From the NCBI RefSeq assembly GCF_002127325.2, contig NC_035437.2, forward strand, positions 156,089,880 through 156,153,879: a stretch of 64,000 nt of DNA. Reading direction: 5' to 3'. A program made the translations under genes and the position numbers. The DNA is from Helianthus annuus (Eukaryota; Streptophyta; Magnoliopsida; Asterales; Asteraceae). Of the stretch, positions 42,701-55,553 are shown in pieces. Below the pieces are notes generated by a model. The model made no database searches. It saw nothing but the letters and a program-made list of their open reading frames with translations, and was not told the DNA's origin. Position 1 is the first letter of the stretch, and every line of letters begins with the position of its first letter.

Positions 42701-44739
42701 ACTCGCCAAACCTCTAGGACGAAAATGGCATTTTACTCTATTTTCTAGAAAATGGATAAAATGTGTTTGCGGGTCCAGTCCAGCACGAGCTGGTGCGTCT
42801 TGAGCGGTGCTAAAATGAACCATTTCAATCCTAACCCTTTTTTGACTTACGATCAAAACGCAACCCCCTTGCCCATCCTTCCGCATGTAGAAGATGAGTT
42901 GAATAGTGACCAGTCGATCTGGATTTATAACTTCAGGTTGAACAACTGCACAAGATATTCAAATTATGCGGCTCTCCATCAGATGAATATTGGAAGAGAT
43001 ACCGGTTGCCAAACGCAACTCTTTTCAAGCCACAACATCCGTACAAGCGTTGTTTAACGGAAACGTTCAAAGACTTTCCACCTTCTTCTCTCCCTTTACT
43101 AGAAAATCTTCTTGCAATTGATCCTAAAGACCGTGGCTCTGCCACATCCGCCCTCAATTGCAATGTGAGTAACCTCCTGTCTTTGCTTTCCTTATGTATC
43201 GGTTCACCCTACACTTTCAAGTTTTTTCACTTTAAACCCTCAAACTTTTAACATGAAACATTATTAACCCTCATCTTTAAGTAAGTTACACATTCACTTC
43301 TAACTTTTGGTAATTGACAACTTTGACCTTCCAACCTTTTCTACTTAATAACTTGACACCTCCTTTTGTTTAAATTACTTTTGCTACTTTACGCCACAAC
43401 GTGCGACACATTATCATACTTTTTTTTAATCTATGCCTAACTACGTTAATGTCTAAATTACTTTTACTACTTTACACCACAATGTCCAAGACTTACTCTT
43501 TTTTTATCTATGTATAAAGACGTTAATGTCACCAACGTAACATGTTTAACAAAGTAAAAAACACGTAATGTCACGTGCGCACACTTCACGTTAATGTCAT
43601 CATCGTTACACGTGAAACGAAGTCACAAACGCGACGTTGCCGCCGCAACGCGCGACCCGGGTCAAAATTCTAGTTTATAAAAACAAATAAGACTTGCAAT
43701 TTGTATATAAGGGAATCCATTGAACTCTTACTTTCTCTTTGTGTGCAGTTCTTCACCACCGAACCTTACGCGTGTGAACCATCGGAATTACCAAAATATC
43801 CTCCCAGCAAAGAAATAGATGTCAAATTGAGAGAGGAAGAAGCTAGAAGGTTGTTACGTTGTATATATTTTTTAATCTTGCTTAATGTTTACTGCTCGTT
43901 TCTCCGAAATTCGACGCAAAATTCATTATTATATTTCCACAGGCAAAGACGTTTAAGCGGTAAATCTCATGCTGCTGACGGTAATAGAAGAACAAGACCG
44001 CGTGAACGCGTTAGCCGTGCGGTTCCAGCTCCAGAAGCCAATGCAGAGATCCAATCCAACTTAGATGTAAGTGAAACATCTATGTTTTATGTTATTAGTT
44101 ACAAACACTTATAACTGTTATTAAAGTTGAAAAATCGTCTCATTTGATTTTAGAAAGTCAAATACGCCCTTTTCTTGGACATCGACAGTATTTTGCATGA
44201 TAGCACCATTAAATTTACAAATGAATATCGAAAACGATATTTTTACAATAATAGTCTTTATCTTTGAATAAAAACAATTTAGGTGGTTGTATCATGTATG
44301 CATTGCATCTAGACTTTTGACTTGTTTCAACCTTGTTGACCTTTTGGTTTACTACTTTCCAAAAAATAATCCGTTTCTTGATTATGATCTCCAGAGAAGA
44401 AGAGCTGTAACCGAAGCAACCGCCAAAAGCAAGAGCGAGAAATTTCCACCACCACATCAAGATGCAGCTCTCGGGTATCCAACATATAACGGCAGGCCCA
44501 CATCTTTCGCAACAAATGATGACAATTCATTCGGGTCCTCAATTTTCGAGTCAAAGTCTTCAAGATCAGTCAAAGAACCGGGGACCATGGGCGGGTCTTC
44601 AAGGAGAAAAAAGGGCAAAAAAGAACTGTCACGTAAGTTCATCCGGTCCATCCTTCCGACCTCGGTTAGTCTATCAATGGATTTTGGGTTCAGAAGCAAA
44701 GAACCGGTTTCAGAGGTATATGGCAGTGAAAGGTTGTAG
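39783..44739 (+). CDS. CDK-like Ser/Thr protein kinase, N-myristoylation motif (7 exons)
   Basis: Exons: 39783-40073, 40620-40904, 41934-42251, 42937-43164, 43749-43849, 43943-44066, 44395-44739. All introns are GT-AG and the joined frame is 563 codons. The N-terminus MGCVLCKR has Gly2/Cys3, the usual myristoylation/palmitoylation signal, so plasma-membrane attachment is likely. Kinase signatures: glycine loop IGQGTYSNVYKA (98-109), VALK lysine 121, HRDIKGSNLL (HRD 214-216), DFG 234-236, WYRPPELLLGA, and GVDLWSAGCILAELL. The C-terminal extension (EARRQRR..., RPRERVSRAVPAPEAN) is typical of the plant family of 'probable Ser/Thr kinase At1g54610', to which IBS1 belongs. These resemble CDKs but their cyclin dependence is not established. 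The ATG is preceded by a pyrimidine/CA-rich leader from ~39520. Intron 3 carries a MITE. Confidence 0.93.
42303..42738. mobile_element. Fold-back MITE inside kinase intron 3
   Basis: The left end GAGTAAAATGCCATTTTCG is mirrored by CGAAAATGGCATTTTACTC. Arms of ~190 bp include GGATCCAAAAGG / CCTTTTGGATCC and GAGTTAACGAGC-like segments. A strong hairpin RNA would form within the intron. It belongs to the same loose family as 2517-2861. No clean TSD was found. Confidence 0.75.
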
Positions 44740-46237
44740 GTTGAGTTATTAGGAGATGGGTGATTTTGTTTCGGTTTTGGGCATTGGTTAAGGTCTTGAA
44801 TGCCATTGTAATGGTACTGTTTTTGGTTGGGTCATTTTAGTTGTTAGTTGTATAATCCAAACACAAAAGGGGAAAACCAATGGACTCTTGTTCATAATTT
44901 GCAAAATGCAATTCCACTTCTCTTGTATTATGTGGTGTCAAAAGTGAAAGTGCACTAATTTTAACGTTATTTTACCAATTTCGTGAAAATAATGTTAAAA
45001 GAGGGGGATGGTTAATCATGCATCATGTGGTGGTGTTGATAGTCGAAAGACAAGGGAGTACATACACTAATTGGCATTTGTCTTAATTGCCGAGTGTTAT
45101 GTGCCTTATATCCAAGGTTTAATGCAAAACTACTATCAAGCCGGGGGCTTCAATGGAAGCAGCCTCTCTATTTCTACGGAGTAGAGGTAAGGCTGTCTAC
45201 ATCTTACCCTCCTCAGACCCTACTTTATTTTTGCTATTAGTGAGATTTACTGGGTATGATGATGAATTCCACTTCTCTTGTAAAGTGTTATGAAAGTATT
45301 GCCATTTCATGCATTTGAAAACTATATACATATGGGGAGGTATAATGCATGTTGCTAATTGCTAAACCAATATGACCCTAATTTTGTTTTTAAATCTTAA
45401 AAGTTCAATATAAATGGTACAACTGTAAAAAAAAGGTTAAATTATTTCAGATGTAGCAATACCTATATTCATTCATATCAAACATAACAGATTTACCATA
45501 TGATTCTAAAAAATCAATAAACATAAATGTTATGTCTTTTATAAAAAAGTTGGATATGATCTTCATCCGATAACTATTTCAATCCAAGGGTGGACGGTTG
45601 GGTCCAATGGCAAGGCATTTAAAGTTAAAGCAGAGCTCCCTTGGAACTTTTAACAAAAAAAAACTACTTCAATTCAAAAGTTTATTTTCTATCATCAACA
45701 TTAATGTTTTGTACCTCAACTCAAGGGGCAATTTCATAGATACCTTTACAACGATGTTCTCCAAGAGTTATGAGGCGGACTCAAATAGTAGAAATCGGAA
45801 ACCACACAGCACCCAGACAAGATATAAACTATTGTATTGAAAAAATTATTTTGGTCAACCCATATTGACGAAAAAATATAGTTTACTCGCAAGAGTTTGA
45901 TGAACTATGTTTTAACAAAAATGTGAACATAAAAAAAGGAATGACCTCTTTAATCTCCAATGCTATTAGTAACTTAGTTTACTTATGAACTTACCATTGC
46001 ATCAATCTTAACCATTAAAATCATTCGAGGGAAGGACGAAATAAAAAAAATTATTTACCAAATATTTATGTATGTACTGGTTCACTACTTAGCCTGCTCT
46101 TCACCAACGCGTGTGGTTCAAACAAGACTATTTTACTGTAGTCGAATGAGCCAGAGACACTGGTTTCACTCATATCCGTTTGTTTTACTTTTACTGATAA
46201 GCCAATCCTCTGAAGAAAAGTTCAAATTTATTTCTAC
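44740..46237. other. Gene-free region after the kinase gene
   Basis: 44740-44950 is probably the 3' UTR. A SINE-like fragment lies at 45135-45263. The 80-codon frame at 45598-45840 has no recognisable features and I do not call it a gene. The rest is unremarkable. Confidence 0.5.
45135..45263 (+). mobile_element. SINE-like fragment (Au-SINE type 3' part)
   Basis: The segment CATCTTACCCTCCTCAGACC followed by TTTACTGGGTATGATGATGA resembles the 3' half of the plant Au SINE family (ACATCTTACCC...ACTGGGT plus a short repeat tail). The tRNA-derived head with A and B boxes is not convincingly present, so the copy is probably 5'-truncated. Confidence 0.55.
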
Positions 46238-46240
46238 TTA

Positions 46241-46486
46241 GACCATATGTAATGGGGCTTTATAAGGGCATGAAAGATTTTGATAATGCCCTTACACCAT
46301 TACTCATGGGCATTATAGGGGCATGAAGAGTGAGGGGCATTTCTATAATAATGCCCAAAGAGAAGAAAAATAATGGAAAGTAATAAATAAAATGGGCATT
46401 AACCATTACACCTTTTTTAAAAGGGCATTATGATGATGATGTGGTGAAAAATGCCCCTTAGTGGGCATTAACCATTACCTATGGTC
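46241..46486. mobile_element. Tourist-like MITE with TTA duplication
   Basis: TIRs GACCATATGTAATGG and CCATTACCTATGGTC (inverted) are flanked by TTA at 46238-46240 and 46487-46489. The interior has repeated GGGCATTA / TAATGCCC motifs. TSD and length (246 bp) fit PIF/Harbinger-derived MITEs. It is related to the element at 60296-60566. Confidence 0.8.
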
Positions 46487-46489
46487 TTA

Positions 46490-47383
46490 GAGATATTCTC
46501 ATCTTGTGCATTTATTTTTATATTAAAAAGTATGTTTGTATATATTTAAAATACACATTTGTAACCCCAACTCATTACATTTAATGTTAGGTTAAAAAAT
46601 ATGGGACAATTGCATATTTCTACTTAAAAAACTGCTTAATTGCGTATTTACCCAACTTAAAATTAAAATTACATATATCCCCTTCCTTAACTATTAAAAT
46701 TGCATATATCCCCTTCCTTAACTAATATAATTGCAAATTTACCCATTTTGATTTATTAATCAAGTTATATAACGACTTTTTTTACCCATAGTTTTACTAA
46801 AACTTAAAAAAATACAAATTTATTCGTTTTTACTAGTCTTTGTGGATTTTTAACAATTCTTTAAATAAATACATATTTATTCATTTTTACTATTTTTACT
46901 AAAACTTAAACACTGAAATAAACCGTTAAACTAGTAAAATACCATCTATGCACCAAAAGTCGATTAGATCTCTAGACATTCTAAACTTGGCTCTTGAAGC
47001 ACCAAACAATGGTTTAGATCATCAAGAACGGAATACACACGAAGAACAAGAATGGCCGTCGCTTGCCGAAAAAACCCACTCCGCCGGCTTGACCACCTCG
47101 TTTTAGCGGTTTTCTGGTCCGATCGTGGGCAAAGTGTCCGGCCGGCTCACTGCAGAAAGGTTTCAAGACCTAGAACCGGATCGGTTTGGGGAGCGGTCGC
47201 CGGTTCGACCTGTCAGACCGGCCGATCCGGGTTTTAAAACATTGGAATAATGGTTTCGGTGGGGTGGTGGTGGCATCATATGGTGGTGGTGGTGGCACAT
47301 GGTGGTGGTAGGTGAAGGCTTAGAGAGAGAGATAGAGAAAAATCTATATATAAATGGGTTTTTGTTATATATATAATTAATGG
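46490..47383. other. Intergenic DNA, nothing firm
   Basis: Short direct repeats (CATATATCCCCTTCCTTAAC occurs twice near 46675 and 46705) and a GC-richer patch at 47050-47225. The small frame there (61 codons) has no recognisable domain. Confidence 0.4.
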
Positions 47384-47726
47384 GTAGGGAGAGTGTACAT
47401 TAATTCAAAAGTGTGAGAAGTGTGAAAAGTATATTATAACACTATATATAACACCATATAAACACCGTATAACACTATGTAACACCATATAACACTATAT
47501 AACACTATGTAACACTATATAACACTGTATAACAATATATAACATTATACATCTATCATAGACATGCTATCAAACAAAATATAGTGTTATATTTGTTATA
47601 TAGTGTTATATGGTGTTACATAGTGTTATACAGTGTTTATATGGTGTTATATAGTGTTATATATAGTATTATAATACACTTCTCACACTTCTGAAATAAT
47701 GTACATGATCCTCTACCTATACTTAT
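47384..47726. repeat. Large inverted repeat built from ATAACACT units
   Basis: Left arm: GTACATTAATTC, AAGTGTGAGAAGTGTG, then about ten ATAACACYATAT units. The right arm is the mirror (AGTGTTATATGGTGTTA units, CACTTCTCACACTT, AATAATGTAC). The turn is near 47540-47580. Arms of ~150 bp would make a long hairpin transcript. It is probably a fold-back MITE whose inner arms expanded as a microsatellite. Confidence 0.8.
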
Positions 47727-48062
47727 AATTATTTTTTTTTAATTTGGTTTTGTTTTATTCATTGAAATATATTAAATAAACGGGCAAAAAGACTAAAATA
47801 CTCTTAGGAAACCAAAGTTAACAAAAAAATCTAACTTGGTTAGGGCTAAAGGACAAAACGTGTATGATTTTGAAACGTTTAGTACAAAACTCGTCAACTT
47901 TTATGCTAAAAGGGAGGTACCTTACCACCATACTATTTCCACCGAGAAAAATATATCCACCATTTGCAAATGCATATTACAAATGAGAGGATTACATCAG
48001 TCTTTTTAGTTTTTTTTCGAGTCTAGGTCCTCTATAGGAACTTTAGCCTAGCAGTACAAAAT
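47727..48062. other. Intergenic DNA, nothing recognised
   Basis: AT-rich sequence with a short GGGCAAAAAGACTAAAATACTC-type stretch reminiscent of MITE debris. No gene. Confidence 0.35.
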
Positions 48063-48417
48063 TGTAAGTCCATATATCTTCAACCGGATATCACAACCAC
48101 AATTAAAAGTACGGAAAACTAAAGAAAGTGATGAACAAGAACAAGAAATCGCTTGTATTAAGGATTGCACACAAGCTCTAGGCTTGTCTGGTACAATATG
48201 TCGATCAAGAACAATAACAACAACAAGACCTAACTCGCCTCCCTAGCTCTCTCTAATGCGTAAACCCTAATAATGAACTAAAAAAAACATTATATAGGGT
48301 CCACACATAACTCGGCCCACATGGCCTAACCCAAGCCCACTAGAAAACCAAGTCCAATAACCTATAAGTGTATTTGATAAAGACAAGCGTAAACCTACTC
48401 AATTTTATGGCCTTACA
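48063..48417 (-). mobile_element. Probable solo LTR (Copia-like), minus strand
   Basis: The 355-bp segment has TG...CA ends with inverted TGTAAG/CTTACA termini, flanked by AAAAT and AAAAA (4 of 5 matching). Read on the minus strand it has CCTATATAATG as a possible TATA box, followed by leader-like sequence and AATACAAGCGATTTCTTG near the end, as in many plant Copia LTRs. No internal region adjoins it. Confidence 0.5.
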
Positions 48418-49096
48418 AAAAAATGTTAGATAAGGGCTTGCTTTTCCCAGTAATTAGAGCTCAATATTCGCGGTAGAAATATATATGCAGTCAAGTTGGA
48501 GAATAAAAAGTGTGTGAGTTGACGTTTCAACAATTAAAGAAAAAATTCACTACCCTTGAGCAACTTTTAATTAGTAGGTACGTGAGTCAAGCCATAACTT
48601 AATGATTTCGAAATATAATAAGAGTGTTGTTTAAAAAAAAAAGCTACTCAAAATAATCGACACGAAAGCTACTCAAATTAACATGCTCTAGAAAATGAAC
48701 TTTCGTTCTAAGGCTGCACGGTGTGGGAGCCCGGCTGGATCGTCCTCCACCGGCGCCGGTCCTCTCTCCATGTCGCCCCCCCCCCCCCCAAGCGGTGTCC
48801 TCACCGTCCACCTGCGGACATTTCCGACAGGCCACAAAAAGACAAAAACAACCCCTCTCTCACACACCAATTTCCATACCTTCATCCTCTCTGCCCCATC
48901 CTCACACCCATCCTACGTGACGCCTACGTGACAAATCATCCTCCAAAGAAGGACCATCACCATACCGCATACCCTAACAAATTAATTTTTCCTTTTACAA
49001 TATTCCCCTGCAATTTACGAAAAGTAAAAGCAGTAAAAGCTTCGCCAATAGACAGTCATTGAAAATTAAAAGGAAAATAGTATTTTATTTTAAAAA
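48418..49096. other. Intergenic DNA with a GC-rich patch
   Basis: 48700-48850 is GC-rich with a run of 13 C (about 48777-48789) and yields several overlapping frames on both strands. None looks like a protein. A CCTACGTGACG repeat is near 48912. Confidence 0.4.
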
Positions 49097-49469
49097 GAGT
49101 TAAATCCATTTTAGTCTCTGTGGTTTGGGTCATTTTACCAGTTTAGTTCAAAGATTTCATTTGTCGTCTGTTGGTCCAAAAATGTTTCACCGTTGCCATT
49201 TTAGTCCACTGGGTTAACTTCATCCATTTTTCTGTTAATGAGAAGGGCAATTCGGTCATTTTATATGGCCAAATCGCCCTTCTAGTTAACAGAATTACAT
49301 ATAAAATAATCGAATTGCTCTTCTCGTTAACAGAAAAGATGGATAATGTTAACCCAGTGGACTAAAATGACAATGGTGAAACCTTTTTGGACTCACAGGA
49401 AAAAAAAAAACATTTAGACTAAACTGACAAAATGACTTAAACCATAGGAACTAAAATGACATTTAACTC
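49097..49469. mobile_element. Fold-back MITE, same family as 2517-2861
   Basis: GAGTTAAATCCATTTTAG at the left mirrors CTAAAATGACATTTAACTC at the right. Inner landmarks GTTAACTTCATCCATTTT and AGAAGGGCAATTCGGTC are shared with 2517-2861. The flanks TTTTAAAAA and ATTTGAAAA match at 7 of 9 positions. It lies ~330 bp upstream of the next gene's start. Confidence 0.75.
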
Positions 49470-49800
49470 ATTTGAAAATGAATCAAACTAAAAAGGAGTA
49501 TAGAATAAATACTAGAGAAAATACAACCACCTACCATAATCACAAGCTAGAATCAAGGAAACCTATCAGTCTTACTTATATTTGACTATAATTGACGATA
49601 ATTGACGAAGACGAAGAGTCCATCAACGTAACTTTTTTAATCTTAATCTTCTTCCACACTAACTTCTTCTCTCTCTTACAGTTGTTATATATAACGTCAT
49701 TGATTCATTAGCTTCATCAAGCATCACTGCGAAGTGATTAACTGTTTGTTATACTTACAAATTGTGCATTTGCGTAGTGTATTTGTTCATCTCCACAACT

Positions 49801-52800
49801 ATGGCGGCCAAGGAGCATGTGGAAGAGATACGGAGGACGAAGTTTTCAATAGGCGGAGAACCGAACCCGTTAACGGAAGATCTTCATCAGGCTGTCAAGA
49901 ATCTCTCTGCTGAACTTTACGCAAAAGATGTCCACTTTTTGATGGAGCTTATTCAGGTTTTCATTTCATTTATTAATCTGTAAATTTAATCTGTAAATTT
50001 GAGGATGGTCGCTTAATGTTCATGTTGTTTAATCATCGATAGTGATTTGCAATACTTAAAAAAAAGTTATGGGCATATAATTTGAGTGATTTGAAGTTGT
50101 CGAAGTAAAAACTTAGTTACGCAGTGAAACTTATAATTTCTGTAAATTTAAGTATGATCATAAATTGGTTGAACAATTCTTTACAGAATGCCGAAGATAA
50201 TGAGTATCCGGAAGGAGTGGATCCGTCACTGGAGTTTGTGATTACGTCAAAGGATATAACAAACACTGGTGCTCCAGCGACTCTGTTAGTTTTCAACAAT
50301 GAGAAAGGGTTTTCACGTAAAAATGTTGAATCTATATGTAGTGTTGGACGGTCTACAAAGAAAGGTCTTCGTAAACGTGGTTATATTGGCGAGAAAGGTA
50401 CTTCTCTTTTATTTCCATTGGTTATTCATTCCTTAGTATAATATATAACGTACTCCTCTTCCTAGCCAAATTTATGTTATGCTGAATAGCTTGCATTTGT
50501 GATTGTTGATTTTGTTTACCCAACGTATTTTTTATACGTCACTGCATATTTTTATATGTTCGTCGTGAGAGTATATAAGATGAAATCTAAAAAAAATAGG
50601 TTCTGTTTTGAACTGTGAAATAAATTATATAACATATCATCTAATTTGTGCATGTGTGTAGGCCTGCAACTTGGTTGGGTTGGGTGGTTTTGGGTTAGCC
50701 GTGTGTCCGTGCAGGCAATCAGAAATAAGCTGTTGTTTTCTATCATATTTTTATAAATATTATGCATATCATTTAGTGCTTTTTCTGATACATTGTCTAC
50801 TTTTTCATCAGGTATTGGCTTCAAGAGTGTTTTTTTGATAACATCTCAACCTTACATCTTCAGTAACGGCTACAAGATAAGGTTTAACGAAAAACCATGC
50901 CAACAGTGTAATGTTGGTTATATTGTTCCTGAATGGGTTGAGGATTCAACTCTATCTGCCATTCAAAGAGTATATGGTTCATCTAAGGCTCTACCAACCA
51001 CCACCCTGGTGTTACCGTTAAAGTCAGAGAAGGTCAAACCAGTGAAGGATCAACTCTCAAGCATCCATCCTGAAGTTCTTTTATTTCTTGCAAAGATAAA
51101 GCGGCTTTCAGTTAGGGAGGACAATGAGGATCCTAAGCTAAACACGGTGAGTGCAATATCAATCTCCAGTGAGAAAAACTTTGTTACGATAAAGAGCATG
51201 GATGCTGAATCGTACACACTGCATCTTACCGCTGATGTTTCTGGCAACGAAGACGACACAGAGTGTGGCTACTACATGTGGAAACAAAGGTTTCCCGTTA
51301 AGAAAGAGAACAAAGTTGACGTCCGATCAGAAGTCGAGGAGTGGGTTATTACATTGGCTTTCCCAAATGGGAAAAGACTCAAACGAGGTGCAAGCATGCC
51401 TGGCATCTATTCCTTTTTACCAACCGAGACGGTTACAAATTTTCCGTTTATAATCCAAGCAGATTTTCTCTTGGCTTCATCAAGGGAAAATATCCTGTGG
51501 GACAACAAATGGAATCAGGGAATTCTTGATTGTGTGCCTATTGCCTTTTTGAATTCATTTACCTCGTTGATCAAGTCTTCTGAAACTGCTCCTATTTCTA
51601 GTCTTCCTAATCAGTTTAGGTTCTTACCTATCAAAGAATCCTCTCACGCAAAGCTGAATCATGTGCGGGATGCAATTAAGGCCAAACTAATGAACGAGAC
51701 TATTGTTCCATGTGAGTCATACACGGGGCAAAAGTTATTTCGTAAACCCAATGAAGTTGGTAGGCTGAAGCCTGCATTTTGGAGCATACTGAACAATGCA
51801 AAGAGCCAAGGCGTTAGTTTTTCTAATATATCATCGCATGGGGCCTATATACTCACCTTTTCTTTTGATCAAGTGAAGTACAACTCCATTTTGGAGTTCT
51901 TGGAAATCCAGGCGGTAGATAATGAATGGTATGGCAAATGCATTGCTGGTTCTAATCTTGTAAGGGACGTTTTGGAGGAACTTTATATGCAGCTTTTGGT
52001 GTTCATAGCCGATAATTGGGGGTCCTTGTTTTACAAGACTAACATCAAGAACATACCACTCATAAAGTATGTCGGGACGGATGGCAAAGTGAATTTGTTC
52101 TCAATCAATGTTTGTGCAAACAAGCTGCTTGCTGCTGATTCTGATCACATCTCCTGGTTGATTAACTGGAACACAGAATTTCACTGTTCTAATGGTAAAT
52201 TCTTTCTGCCTACTGTTACGCGAGAAGCTATAGGATCGTGTTTGAAGAAGTATACTATAATAAAATGGCTCATGGAGGAGGTGAAGGTTAAATTCATCAG
52301 CGTTAACGAATATGCTGGTGATCTTATTTCTTCACTCAAAACCGACCGCAAGCTTGCTGTTACATATGCTCATTTCCTCTACCACTCTGGAAAGAAGACT
52401 TACTTGATGGAGTATCAAATTCAAAGTCTGTGTGCTAAAATGCCAATTGTTGATAACTATGGGCAAGTAACTATAAGAAGAGATGGGGTTCTTGTACCTG
52501 CTAAAGGTAGCAAATGGGTAGAGCTTATCGGCTCTAATCCATGGAGGCAAATTAATTTTGTAGAGCTTGGAGAAGATTACACGCGGTCTGTTACATATTT
52601 TGGTAATTATGTATCAGGGGAAGACCTTGTTTCATTTATGAGAACTTATGTTGGAGCTGCTGATGTTCCTTTTCTGTCTCCCCCTAATGCTGCTGTTCCT
52701 ACTCTGTCGTCGCCCTTGACAAAAACAAATGCATTCTTGCTTCTACGCTGGCTTAATTTTTTGAGAAAAAAGAATGCTCATCTACCAGAAAGATTTTTGT

Positions 52801-55553
52801 CATCTATTAAAAATGGTTCCTGGTTAAAAATCTCTTTAAGCGGTTTTCCCGGCAGCAGGCCACCCTCAGAGTCATTCATGCTTGAAGCTACCAGCGGGAG
52901 TATTTTACAGCACGGATCAGTTCTAGTTGATATTCCGTTGCTAGATGTAAAATTTTATGGCGATGAGATAAGAAATTACAAAGAAGAGTTAAAAACAGTT
53001 GGTGTGCGATTTGAGGATAAAGAAGCTTGCGAATTCATTGGTGAGCGTCTCATGTCTCTTGCTGCATCTTCAAAGCTTACCAGAGACAATGTTGCTTCAA
53101 TATTGAAATTTATTCGGTATTTGGGAGCACATTATATCCCTAGTACGGAACTTGTTAACCGAATCAAACAAGGAAAATGGGTTAGAACTTCTCAAGGAGA
53201 CAAGACCCCAAACAACTCTGTTTTGTTCAGTCATGAATGGAATGCTGCTTCACAATTAAGTAACATTCCATTCATCGATAGAGATTACTATGGAGAAGTA
53301 CTTTCTTTCAAGGAAGAATTAAAACAGTTGGGCGTGATGGTGAAGTTTGATGAGAGTCGTTACCAGCTTGTGTCAGACAACGTCAAGTCCTCATCTTTGT
53401 TGAATTCTTTGTCTTCCGAAGCTATGTTACTGCTATTAAGGTGCATACAGAAATTATGTTCCTCAGATAAGTTGGTGCAAGCAGTGAAAAGCATTAAATG
53501 TGTCAAGACAAACTTGGGCTACAAATGTCCATCTGAATGCTTTTTCGTTAATTCAGAATCTGAATGGGGCTGTCTTTTACAAGTCTTTGGGACCTTCCCT
53601 ATTCTTGATGTTAACTTCTATGGACGCTCGATCTTTTCAATGGAGAAAGAGCTAAAGAAAATCGGTGTTATGGTTGATTTCGAAGATGCTTCAAAAGAAT
53701 TCACTCGCACTTTTAAACAACAGGCTTCAGCGTCTTCTATCCGAAAAGAAAATGTTTTTTCGTTTCTTGAATGCTTCAGAAAGTTGAAGAAAATGAAGGT
53801 CAAGCTTCCGGATAATCTCAAGAAGTGCTTACGCGAAGAGAAATGGCTTAAAACGAAACTTGGTGACTATAGATCACCGAATGCATGCATTCTTTTTGGT
53901 GCAGACTGGGAATCAATTACTCCAATATCAACACTTCCTTTCATTGATGACGGTAATAATTTCTACGGCAATGAGATCCATAATTATCAAGTGGAGCTTA
54001 ATCTGTTAGGTGTAACTACCAAATTTAAAGATGGTGCCAAGTTTGTGGCTGCTGGGCTTTATTTACCTGAGTGTTCAAGTAGCATTACTCCTGCTAGCAG
54101 TTATGCATTGCTAGATTCTGTCAAAAGACTTAAAGAAAGTGCATCAGAGATTCCTACCAAGTTTTCTGAAAAACTGGCCCAGAAGAACTGGTTAAAAACA
54201 CATTTCGGATACAAACGCCCGAACGAGTGTTTGCTTTTCTGTTCTGACTGGAATCCTTTCTTTAAACGTGAAGATGCTCCATTCATTGATGAACAGTTTT
54301 ATGGATCTCGGATTGAATCCTACAGAGAGGAGCTCAGTCATTTAGGAGTGATAACAGGTGTTAACAAGGGATGCCAGGTGATTGCTAGTTATCTTAATTC
54401 ACAGTCCAATTTTGAAAGAATTAATCGTTACTACAATTATTTGTCTGAGTTCAAATGGGAGCCTGCTGATGACGACGACAAAAAAATATGGCTACCAAGA
54501 GGAACCGATAATGGAGAGTGGGTGTCACCACAAGACTGTGTTCTTCATGACAAAAACAATCTGTTTAGTGGTCTTTTGTATGTGTTGGAGAAATACAAGT
54601 ATGAGAGGAAAGTTCTTGGATTTTTTGCTGGCATTTTTAATGTGAAGGTCCATCCATCTGTTGATGATTACTGCAATCTATGGAAGAAATGGGAAGCTTC
54701 AGGAAATCTGATAACACATAAGGAATGTTGTGTTTCTTGGGAGTTTGTGGTTAAAAACTGGAACCCGGTGACTGAGAAAACGTTCAATAAAAGCTTTTCA
54801 AAACTCCCAGTATCATCACCTAGTTCTGATGGTATTTTTCTGTCAGACAAGCGTGACGTTTTCATAGGTGATGATCTTTTTCTAACAGACCTTTTCCAAA
54901 GTTGTTCTAGTCCCATATTTGTTTGGTATCCACAACCAAGCTCTAAAACTCTCACCCGAACCAAGCTTGTGGATATCTACAAAAAACTTGGTGTCCGTAC
55001 CATATCTGAATCTGCACAGAAGACTTTATCTAATGTTGATCAAGTGAAACTGGAGCCCATTAGTTCAAAAGAAAAGTTTATGAAAAAAGGTTTGGTCAAG
55101 CTGATTTTGGGCTTTCTAGCTGATCCAAATCTCAATCTTGAGACAGAAAGGAGACATGAAGCTGTTAGTTGCATGTTGGGACTTGAAGCTTTCGAGACGG
55201 TTGATCCACTGATTGTGAAGTATGGTTTATCTCTATCTTGTGGAGACGTTGTGACTGTTGAAGCTAAGAGAATGATCCGTTGGGATAAACAGAACTCCAA
55301 ACTTTTTATGCAGAAGAGGGAAGAAAGCGGTGGTCAGAAGAGTGTGATAGAACATGCTTGTCATTTTGGTGAAGTGATAGCTGAGGGGATGTTGTGGGAG
55401 AATGAAGAGGTTGTGTCACAGCTTTCGGAACTGATCAGATTGGGTTTTTTGGTCGAGTTTGATGAGGAAGCAATTGAGTTTCTCATGAAGATGAAGAATC
55501 TTCAAATATTTCTTGAGGATCATCACTATCTTTCTTCCATATTCTCGTCTTAA
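49801..55553 (+). CDS. NO VEIN/sacsin-like protein with HSP90-type ATPase domain (3 exons)
   Basis: Exons 49801-49956, 50187-50397 and 50812-55553 have GT-AG introns, and the joined frame is 1702 codons. I chose MAAKEHVEEIRR as start because upstream codons in frame lie outside the conserved part. The N-terminal ~200 residues carry the GHKL ATPase signatures: ELIQNAEDN (49-57), LVFNNEKGFS, and GEKGIGFKSVF (starting at 120). Five tandem ~115-residue repeats follow, beginning near residues 793, 912, 1019, 1134 and 1249, each with W(L/V)(K/R)T..GY..P.E..LF..W and (P/D)(F/L)(I/L)D..FYG..I..(Y/F)..EL..LGV. The family is plant-specific (NO VEIN and relatives such as At3g48770), linked to vascular and auxin patterning for NOV; the biochemical role is unknown. 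The long third exon is intact. Confidence 0.92.

Noticed and set aside
45598..45840. 80-codon frame
   Set aside because: No domain, AT-rich composition, no splice or promoter support.
48695..49062. Three overlapping frames in a GC-rich patch
   Set aside because: They depend on a poly-C run and low-complexity sequence. None resembles a protein.
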